NCBI GenBank assembly: GCA_025363375.1
Contig: JANYDZ010000170.1
Span: 1-11,599 of the forward strand
Reading direction: 5' to 3'
Source: Hyphomicrobiales bacterium
Lineage (GTDB): Bacteria; Pseudomonadota; Alphaproteobacteria; Rhizobiales; Beijerinckiaceae
Length of the DNA stretch: 11,599 nucleotides
Made by a program: the position numbers and the translations under genes. How positions within the stretch are numbered: the first letter of the stretch is position 1; every line of letters starts with the position of its first letter. This document shows positions 6,597 to 11,599 of the stretch, in pieces. Below the pieces are notes generated by a model that had not been told where the DNA came from, made no database searches, and saw only the letters and a list, made by a program, of their open reading frames with translations.

Positions 6597-6619
6597 CAAT
6601 TTGATCTTATACAATTTGG
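6597..6619 (-). promoter_or_regulatory. Candidate -10 region of greA flanked by a repeated heptamer
   Basis: On the minus strand, TATAAG (6606-6611) matches 5 of 6 bases of the -10 consensus. It is bracketed by CCAAATTG and CAAATTGG-like arms (6597-6603 and 6612-6619), which read both as a direct repeat and as an imperfect inverted repeat. No convincing -35 is present. It would place a start about 100 nt ahead of greA, in an AT-rich island of the carB-greA gap. If real, greA has its own promoter in addition to read-through from carB. Confidence 0.3.
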
Positions 6620-6690
6620 CGGTCCCCTGCGGGCCCGCCGATACGCTTACATCCGGCGACCGCCGCGGGGAGATGCGCCCCGGGGCCGGT

Positions 6691-9600
6691 TCAGGAGAAA
6701 TAGTCCTGCAGGGCGCGTACTTCCAGATCGCCGCCCTTGTAGGCCTTGATCCCCTGCGCCGCCGCCAGGGCCCCGGCGAGAGTGGTATAGTAGGGCACCT
6801 TATGCAAGAGGGCGGCGCGGCGCAGCGATCGGCTGTCGGCCAGCGCCTGCGAACCCTCGGTCGTGTTAAACACCAGTTGAATGCCGCCGTTCTTGATTCG
6901 GTCGACCACATGCGGCCGCCCCTCCGAAACCTTGTTGATCTTTTGCGCCGGCAGCCCGCGCGCCTCCAGGTAACGCGCCGTGCCCCCGGTCGCCATGATT
7001 TTGAAGCCCAGGCCCGACAGCAGACGCATCGCTTCGAGCACACGCTCCTTGTCGCCGTCGCGCACCGAAACGAAGACGGTCCCTGAGGTCGGCACTTTCG
7101 TCCCGCCGCCAATCTGACTTTTGGCGAAAGCAATGTCGAAATTGCGGTCGAGGCCTATCACTTCCCCCGTGGAGCGCATTTCCGGGCCGAGCACCGTATC
7201 GACGCCGGGGAAACGCGCGAAGGGGAACACCGCCTCCTTGACGCCGACATGATCGAGCGTGAACGGCTTCAGGTTGAAGCCGGCGAGCGGCTCGCCCGCC
7301 ATGACGCGCGAGGCGATCTTGGCGATGGGCGTGCCAATCACCTTGGCGACAAAAGGCACCGTACGCGACGCCCGCGGATTGACCTCAAGCACATAGATGT
7401 CGTCGCCTTTCAGCGCGTATTGCACGTTCATGAGCCCGCCGACTTCGAGCGCCAGCGCCAACTTCCTGGTCTGCTCCTCAAGGCGCGCGATCATTTGCGG
7501 CGACAAGGAGCGCGGCGGCAACGAGCAAGCCGAATCGCCGGAATGAATGCCCGCTTCCTCGATATGCTCCATGATGCCCGCGATAAACACGGTTTTCCCG
7601 TCGCACAGGCAGTCCACATCGACTTCGATGGCGTCGGCGAGATAGCGGTCAAACAGCAGCGGATTCTTGCCGAGCACGGTGTTGATCTGGCCGGTCTTGT
7701 CGTTGGGATAACGCGCCTTCACATCGGAGGGAATCAGGCTCGGCAAGGTGCCCAGCAGATAATCCTCGAATTCCGTCTGGTCGCGGATGATCGCCATGGC
7801 GCGTCCGCCCAGAACGTAGGACGGGCGCACGACGAGCGGCAGCCCGAGATCGCTTGCGATCAGGCGCGATTGTTCGACCGAATAGGCGATGCCGTTTCTG
7901 GGTTGTTTAAGGCCGAGCCTGTCGAGCAAGCGTTTGAAGCGGTCGCGGTCTTCGGCCAGATCGATCGAATCGACGGATGTGCCGAGAATGGGAATGCCGG
8001 CCTCCTGCAACGCATGGGCAAGCTTCAGCGGCGTCTGACCGCCGAACTGCACGATGACGCCAACCAGCGTTCCATTGTGTTTTTCCCTGGTCAGGATTTC
8101 CAGCACGTCTTCAGCCGTCAGAGGCTCAAAATAGAGGCGGTCCGACGTGTCGTAATCCGTCGACACCGTTTCGGGATTGCAATTGATCATGATGGTTTCG
8201 AAGCCCGCATCCGACAGCGCGAAACAGGCGTGGCAGCAGCAATAATCGAACTCGATGCCCTGGCCGATGCGGTTCGGCCCGCCGCCGAGAATGACGATCT
8301 TCCGCGCCGCCGTGGGCCGCGCCTCGCAGGCGGGCGCGCCGGCAAAAGGAGTTTCGTAGGTCGAATACATATAGGCGGTGGGCGAAGCGAATTCCGCCGC
8401 GCAGGTGTCGATGCGCTTGAAGACGGGACGCACCTCGAGACCGTGTCGCAGCGCGCGCACGTCGGCTTCGTTCTTGCCGCTGAGCGAACCCAACTGCATG
8501 TCCGAAAAGCCCGCGGCTTTCAACATGCGCATATTTTCGGCGTCGCGCGGCAGGCCATGTTCGCGAACGCGCTTTTCCAGCGTGACGATTTCGTCGAGGC
8601 GAGCGATAAACCAGTGATCGATCCTGCAGGCTTCGTGGATTTCCTGCGGGTTCATGCCAAGCCGCAAGGCCTGCGCCACAACCAGCAAACGGTCCGGCGT
8701 CGGCATGCCGAGCGCGGCGCGGATTTTGTTCATGTCGTCGCCGAGGCCGAGGCCTTCGATCTCCACGGGATCAAGGCCCGAAAGGCCGGACTCGAGGGAA
8801 CGCAGAGACTTCTGCAGAGCTTCGGCGAAGGTGCGACCGATCGCCATGGATTCGCCGACGGACTTCATCGCCGTCGTGAGCAACGGCTCCGCGCCCGGGA
8901 ATTTTTCGAAGGCGAAGCGCGGCGTTTTCACCACGACATAATCAATCGTCGGTTCGAACGAAGCCGGCGTCGCGCCGCCGGTGATGTCGTTGGCGATTTC
9001 ATCGAGCGTGTAGCCGACCGCCAGTTTCGCCGCGACTTTCGCAATCGGAAAACCCGTCGCCTTGGACGCCAGCGCGGAGGAGCGCGACACGCGCGGATTC
9101 ATCTCGATCACAACCATGCGGCCATCGGCGGGATTGACCGCGAATTGCACGTTGGAGCCGCCGGTCTCGACGCCGATCTCGCGCAGCACGGCGATCGACG
9201 CGTTGCGCATGATCTGGTATTCTTTGTCGGTCAACGTCAGGGCTGGCGCCACCGTGATGGAATCGCCGGTGTGAACCCCCATCGGATCGATATTCTCGAT
9301 GGAGCACACGATAATGCAATTGTCCGCCTTGTCGCGGACGACCTCCATCTCGAATTCCTTCCAGCCGAGCACGCTCTCCTCGATGAGAACTTCCGTCGTA
9401 GGCGATGCGTCGAGCCCGGATTCAATGATGTCGATAAATTCGGCCTTGTTGTAGGCAATGCCGCCGCCCGTGCCGCCGAGCGTGAACGAGGGGCGAATAA
9501 TCGCGGGCAGGCCGATGTCGTCGAGCGCCTCGAGCGCCTCCTGCAAGCCTTTGGAAATGTAGCGCCGTTTGCGCTCGGGGTTGTTTGAATCCCAGTCGCG

Positions 9601-10176
9601 CTTGAACGCCTCGACCGCGCGCGTGCGCAGCGCTGCGTCGCTCTCCTTCGCCTCGATCGCCGCGACGGCCCTGGCGAATTCCTCCTTGTCGGCGCTTTTC
9701 ACATCCGACGCGTTGGCGAGCCGCGAGCGCGGCGTGGCGAGACCGATGCGGCCCATCGCCCTGCGGAACAATTCGCGGTCTTCCGCCATGTCGATGGCGT
9801 GCGCCGTCGCGCCGATCATCTCGACGTCGTATTTTTCCAGCACGCCCATGCTTTCCAGCGACAGAGCGCAGTTGAGCGCCGTCTGGCCGCCCATGGTCGG
9901 CAGCAGCGCGAAGCCTCTGGAGCGGTCGCCGCGCTCTTTTTCGATGATTTTGGCGACGATCTCGGGGGTGATCGGCTCGACATAGGTGCGGTCGGCCATG
10001 TCCGGGTCGGTCATGATCGTCGCCGGATTGGAATTGACCAGAACGATCCGGTAGCCCTCCGCGCGCAGGGCTTTGCAGGCCTGAGTGCCCGAATAATCGA
10101 ATTCGCAGGCCTGGCCGATGATAATCGGCCCCGCGCCGATGATCATGATCGTGGATATGTCTGTGCGTTTCGGCAT
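6691..10176 (-). CDS. carB: Carbamoyl-phosphate synthase large subunit
   Basis: 1161 residues, longer than E. coli CarB (1073) in the way expected of alphaproteobacteria. With CarA, it makes carbamoyl phosphate from bicarbonate, glutamine-derived ammonia and two ATP for pyrimidine and arginine synthesis. The first half has MIIGAGPIIIGQACEFDYSG (11-30), ATP-grasp elements IIRPSFTLGGTGGGIAYN (226-243) and MNPRVSRSSALASKATG (359-375). The repeated second half has ILGGGPNRIGQGIEFDY (629-645), VVRPSYVLGG (782-791) and VNPRASRTVPFVAK (932-945). An MGS-like allosteric domain covers about 1025-1161, with SGLGFKIMATGGTA at 1054-1067. Extra stretches at about 155-210 and 810-840 appear to be lineage insertions, and the frame is intact. 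The start is ATG at 10176 (MPKRTDISTIMIIGAG); an upstream in-frame Met at 10224 adds 16 residues with no family support. carA is not in the window. An intrinsic terminator lies 48 nt upstream on the same strand. Confidence 0.97.
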   Translation of the reverse strand: MPKRTDISTIMIIGAGPIIIGQACEFDYSGTQACKALRAEGYRIVLVNSNPATIMTDPDMADRTYVEPITPEIVAKIIEKERGDRSRGFALLPTMGGQTALNCALSLESMGVLEKYDVEMIGATAHAIDMAEDRELFRRAMGRIGLATPRSRLANASDVKSADKEEFARAVAAIEAKESDAALRTRAVEAFKRDWDSNNPERKRRYISKGLQEALEALDDIGLPAIIRPSFTLGGTGGGIAYNKAEFIDIIESGLDASPTTEVLIEESVLGWKEFEMEVVRDKADNCIIVCSIENIDPMGVHTGDSITVAPALTLTDKEYQIMRNASIAVLREIGVETGGSNVQFAVNPADGRMVVIEMNPRVSRSSALASKATGFPIAKVAAKLAVGYTLDEIANDITGGATPASFEPTIDYVVVKTPRFAFEKFPGAEPLLTTAMKSVGESMAIGRTFAEALQKSLRSLESGLSGLDPVEIEGLGLGDDMNKIRAALGMPTPDRLLVVAQALRLGMNPQEIHEACRIDHWFIARLDEIVTLEKRVREHGLPRDAENMRMLKAAGFSDMQLGSLSGKNEADVRALRHGLEVRPVFKRIDTCAAEFASPTAYMYSTYETPFAGAPACEARPTAARKIVILGGGPNRIGQGIEFDYCCCHACFALSDAGFETIMINCNPETVSTDYDTSDRLYFEPLTAEDVLEILTREKHNGTLVGVIVQFGGQTPLKLAHALQEAGIPILGTSVDSIDLAEDRDRFKRLLDRLGLKQPRNGIAYSVEQSRLIASDLGLPLVVRPSYVLGGRAMAIIRDQTEFEDYLLGTLPSLIPSDVKARYPNDKTGQINTVLGKNPLLFDRYLADAIEVDVDCLCDGKTVFIAGIMEHIEEAGIHSGDSACSLPPRSLSPQMIARLEEQTRKLALALEVGGLMNVQYALKGDDIYVLEVNPRASRTVPFVAKVIGTPIAKIASRVMAGEPLAGFNLKPFTLDHVGVKEAVFPFARFPGVDTVLGPEMRSTGEVIGLDRNFDIAFAKSQIGGGTKVPTSGTVFVSVRDGDKERVLEAMRLLSGLGFKIMATGGTARYLEARGLPAQKINKVSEGRPHVVDRIKNGGIQLVFNTTEGSQALADSRSLRRAALLHKVPYYTTLAGALAAAQGIKAYKGGDLEVRALQDYFS

Positions 10177-10224
10177 GGTTGTCCGGTCTGGGCCAGCCCG
10201 AGGGCGGCTAATTTCTGGGCACAC

Positions 10225-10248
10225 AAAAAAAGGCCGCGTTTCCGGCCC
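10225..10248 (-). terminator. Intrinsic terminator immediately upstream of carB (possible attenuator)
   Basis: On the minus strand GGCCG (10243-10247) pairs with CGGCC (10232-10236) around a 6-nt loop (GAAACG). An adjoining G-U and A-U pair extend the stem, and seven T follow (10225-10231). This is a standard rho-independent terminator pointing towards carB, ending 48 nt before its ATG. No gene on this strand ends just before it. It therefore terminates either a small RNA or the carB leader itself. Confidence 0.7.
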
Positions 10249-10345
10249 TGAGAGGCGCGAGCGCGTCCTTGCGAAAACCCCGGCGGGTGTGAAAAACCCT
10301 GATGGGCGTCCGAGCGGGGTGCGCCTGCTCGAAGTAGCGTCTCTC
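10225..10345 (-). ncRNA. Candidate structured RNA or carB leader ending in the terminator
   Basis: On the minus strand, GAGAGACGC (10337-10345) can pair with GCGCCTCTC (10250-10258) at 8 of 9 positions, closing a 96-nt domain whose 3' arm touches the terminator stem. Inside, CGAGC and GCTCG (about 10311-10332) can form a hairpin, with a short GGGT/ACCC hairpin near 10285-10299. The arrangement fits either a small RNA of about 120 nt or a cis-regulatory leader. I recognise no known RNA family. In GC-rich DNA such pairing can arise by chance, so the call is tentative. Confidence 0.35.
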
Positions 10346-10372
10346 TAGACCAGATTCGAGTGCGGGGGAAGG

Positions 10373-10396
10373 GGCGAAACGGGCTTGTGGCGAAAC
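10373..10396. repeat. Octamer direct repeat in the carB/gtrA intergenic region
   Basis: GGCGAAAC at 10373-10380 and 10389-10396, a 16-bp period (about one and a half helical turns). It lies upstream of both divergent genes. It could be a pair of regulator half-sites or chance; no known regulator site is recognised. Confidence 0.4.
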
Positions 10397-10469
10397 AGAC
10401 TTGCCCACCGCGCCTTGCGGTAAATCCGCCATAACCCACGCCAAGCCTGTTCACAGCCGGATTTCGGCA

Positions 10470-10498
10470 GTGACATCCCCGTCCCGCGCGGCTAGACC
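10470..10498 (+). promoter_or_regulatory. Candidate promoter placing the start of transcription at the gtrA-like ATG
   Basis: GTGACA (10470-10475; 5 of 6 to TTGACA), a 17-bp spacer, and TAGACC (10493-10498; 3 of 6 to TATAAT). Only 6 nt separate the -10 from the ATG at 10505, so transcription would begin at or next to the start codon. The -10 is weak. Confidence 0.35.
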
Positions 10499-10504
10499 GC
10501 TGGG

Positions 10505-10891
10505 ATGCATTTGCTCAAGCAATTCATCACTTTCTTCGGCGTCGGCGTCGCCGCGACGATCACGGACTGGAGCACGTTCTTCGTGCTCGGCGTATTTTTT
10601 GCCGTGCCAAACGTCTATGCGGCGCTGATCGCCTATTGCTGCGGCGGCGTGCTCTCCTACACGCTCAACCGCATGCACACATTCGAATCCGAACGCACCC
10701 ACCTCGAAGCCGGCTGGCGCTTTGCCGCCGTTATGGCGGTTGGTTTTGCGATGACCGGCTTTTTCGTCTGGCTTTTCGCCGACAAGATTGGCCTGCCGCC
10801 CATGGCCGGGCGGGTGCTGTCGACGGGGATCGTGTTCTTCTGGAACTACGCGGCGCACAAGCTGTGGACTTTCGCGGAAGCGAAGGGGTGA
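10505..10891 (+). CDS. GtrA-family small membrane protein
   Basis: 128 residues with four predicted membrane segments (about 8-30, 36-54, 72-92 and 101-121), the usual GtrA size and topology. Family signatures are seen at the ends of the second and fourth segments: LSYTLNRMHTF (50-60) and FFWNYAAHKLWTF (111-123). GtrA proteins are thought to flip polyprenyl-phosphate-linked sugars across the inner membrane for surface polysaccharide modification; the sugar here is unknown and no dedicated glycosyltransferase is adjacent. The ATG at 10505 is nearly forced: an in-frame TAG lies at 10493-10495, only nine bases upstream, and no ribosome-binding site fits. It is convergent with the cupin gene, with 36 nt between stops and no obvious terminator. 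Confidence 0.88.
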   Translation: MHLLKQFITFFGVGVAATITDWSTFFVLGVFFAVPNVYAALIAYCCGGVLSYTLNRMHTFESERTHLEAGWRFAAVMAVGFAMTGFFVWLFADKIGLPPMAGRVLSTGIVFFWNYAAHKLWTFAEAKG

Positions 10892-10927
10892 GGCGGGGCA
10901 AATCGGGCATCCGCTCAAGGATTGGCC

Positions 10928-11407
10928 TCAATATTCCCGTCCATCCTTGTGGGTGAACTTCCATTGTCCGTCGGCGCCCATCACGGCCTGAAGGTCGTCA
11001 TCGGGATAGCTGCCCTCGTCGCCCGCCGCGCGGTCGCCAATTTCGAGGTACACGACATATGAGTTCGTCCGGTTGACCAGTTGATGCGCGATCCCCAGCG
11101 CTGGAAAGCCCGCGCACATGCCCGGATCCAACGCGAATTCGCCCCTGTCCGTGACCAGCGTGGGATGGCCCTGCAAAATATAAATAAACTCGTCCTGCTT
11201 GCTGTGACGGTGCAGCAGGGCGGATGCGCCGCCCGGCATGAGTTTCGTCAGATTGACGCCGAAGTTTTTCAATCCAAAGAGATCGCCAAGCGGATGTTTT
11301 TCGCGCATGCCCATGCGGCTGAAAAAGGGTTCGGGATAATTTGATCGTTTGGCCTTCGGCGGCGCCGACGACGCGTGAATGGCGATGGGCTTTTGCGGGT
11401 CGCTCAC
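10928..11407 (-). CDS. Single-domain cupin protein
   Basis: 159 residues with one cupin barrel. Motif 1 reads LLHRHSKQDEFIYILQG (64-80), giving candidate metal ligands His66, His68 and Glu73. Motif 2 reads GMCAGFPALGIAHQLVN (96-112) with the fourth ligand His108, so a mononuclear metal site looks intact. An acidic segment EGSYPDDDLQ (131-140) follows, then a basic tail ending KDGREY. Cupins of this general kind include isomerases, dioxygenases and sugar- or metal-binding proteins; the activity cannot be assigned. The start is GTG at 11407 with GGAG 7 nt upstream (11415-11418), inside the 18-nt gap after hemF, so the two are almost certainly one transcript. An overlapping frame starting at 11435 is out of phase and lacks the motifs. 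Confidence 0.85.
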   Translation of the reverse strand: MSDPQKPIAIHASSAPPKAKRSNYPEPFFSRMGMREKHPLGDLFGLKNFGVNLTKLMPGGASALLHRHSKQDEFIYILQGHPTLVTDRGEFALDPGMCAGFPALGIAHQLVNRTNSYVVYLEIGDRAAGDEGSYPDDDLQAVMGADGQWKFTHKDGREY

Positions 11408-11414
11408 CGCGGTT

Positions 11415-11418
11415 CTCC
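11415..11418 (-). promoter_or_regulatory. Ribosome-binding site of the cupin gene
   Basis: GGAG on the minus strand, 7 nt before the GTG at 11407, and placed in the short gap after the hemF stop. It supports the GTG start. Confidence 0.6.
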
Positions 11419-11425
11419 ATGGAGG

Positions 11426-11599
11426 TCACGGCCACTTTACGCTGGGCGGCATCGACGACAATATCGACTCCACGTTGCCGCCCGTCTTCAACCCGAAAAT
11501 CGTGCCACGGTCATGCAGCAGGTTGAACTCCACATAGCGCCCGCGGCGAACGAGTTGTTCCTCGCGCTCCACATCCGTCCATTCGTTGGCGAAGTTTTT
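11426..11599 (-). CDS. hemF: Oxygen-dependent coproporphyrinogen-III oxidase, C-terminal 57 residues
   Basis: Partial gene entering from the right edge on the minus strand and ending with TGA at 11426-11428. HemF converts coproporphyrinogen III to protoporphyrinogen IX in haem synthesis, using oxygen. The visible part contains the well-conserved HemF ending: LVRRGRYVEFNLLHDRGT, FGLKTGGNVESILSSMPP and VKWP at the stop. It ends right after MPPSVKWP, whereas E. coli HemF continues for roughly 25 residues. From memory the short end is usual in alphaproteobacteria rather than a truncation, but I cannot check that here. The cupin gene follows 18 nt later. Confidence 0.93.
   Translation of the reverse strand, partial: KNFANEWTDVEREEQLVRRGRYVEFNLLHDRGTIFGLKTGGNVESILSSMPPSVKWP

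Larger units (their letters stand above)
10177..10504. other. 328-bp intergenic region between carB and the divergent gtrA-like gene
   Basis: No convincing protein gene is present. A 78-codon minus-strand open frame (10208-10444) runs through the terminator and has no recognisable family. The region holds the carB-proximal terminator and possible structured RNA (10225-10345), a repeated GGCGAAAC octamer (10373-10396), a small inverted repeat GCGGTAAATCCGC (10417-10429), and the candidate plus-strand promoter of the gtrA-like gene (10470-10498). No clear -35/-10 pair was found for carB. Confidence 0.7.

Noticed and set aside
6498..7133. Upstream extension of the greA frame into carB
   Set aside because: GreA is complete from 6497 at normal family length. 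The extension is low-complexity and overlaps carB in another frame.
7249..9588. Long plus-strand open frame (779 codons) opposite carB
   Set aside because: It is entirely antisense to a full-length, strongly conserved carB and its translation shows no family motif. It is explained by codon bias at high GC.
10249..10360. tRNA or 6S RNA in the carB upstream region
   Set aside because: No cloverleaf with a T-loop and acceptor stem can be drawn, and the length and bulge pattern do not resemble the 6S form I know. Only a generic structured-RNA call is kept.
10208..10444. 78-codon minus-strand frame upstream of carB as a leader peptide or small protein
   Set aside because: The frame runs straight through the terminator hairpin and T-tract, has no family resemblance and is too long for a typical attenuation peptide with a run of regulatory codons.

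Overview
The window is GC-rich and densely coded. It looks like the chromosome of an alphaproteobacterium, most likely order Hyphomicrobiales (Rhizobiales). The reasons are a membrane-bound ferritin MbfA with an Irr-type iron-control box, a CarB carrying the internal insertions I associate with alphaproteobacteria, a carB-greA gene order, and a HemF tail ending in VKWP. A Beijerinckiaceae-like methylotroph is a guess only. I see no IS element, phage gene, CRISPR array, rRNA or tRNA. Most genes are ordinary core or accessory chromosomal genes.

Layout from left to right. (1) 1-3371, minus strand: a periplasmic dehydrogenase cluster. Transcription runs from a Tat-exported small subunit (gluconate 2-dehydrogenase subunit 3 family), through a complete FAD-dependent GMC dehydrogenase, to a second GMC dehydrogenase that leaves the window at its left edge. 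The two GMC proteins are tandem paralogues, about 76% identical without gaps over the shared 272 residues (counted by eye). (2) 3474-4445, minus strand: mbfA, an iron-exporting membrane ferritin. An inverted repeat matching the Irr/ICE box overlaps its predicted -10 element. (3) 4532-5014, plus strand: a Nudix hydrolase, divergent from mbfA and ending 5 bp from the next gene. (4) 5020-10176, minus strand: carB, then greA, then an ELM1-family putative glycosyltransferase. greA and the ELM1 gene overlap through a TTGA stop/start. (5) 10177-10504: a 328-bp region without a convincing gene. It holds a strong intrinsic terminator only 48 nt before carB and on the same strand, preceded by a possible paired RNA element; it also holds the promoter region of the gtrA-like gene. 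(6) 10505-10891, plus strand: a small GtrA-family membrane protein with no room for a normal leader. (7) 10928-11599, minus strand: the end of hemF followed by a cupin gene, probably co-transcribed.

How the parts may work together. The dehydrogenase cluster should oxidise a sugar or alcohol in the periplasm and pass electrons to a cytochrome partner outside the window. mbfA and hemF both belong to iron/haem physiology, but they are about 7 kb apart and only mbfA shows an Irr-type box here. CarB makes carbamoyl phosphate for pyrimidines and arginine, and GreA rescues stalled RNA polymerase. The best leads for something not yet described are the terminator-plus-structure upstream of carB, the two-enzyme/one-small-subunit dehydrogenase cluster, the ICE box at the mbfA/Nudix divergent promoter, and the probable leaderless gtrA transcript. 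No wholly new multi-gene system is evident.
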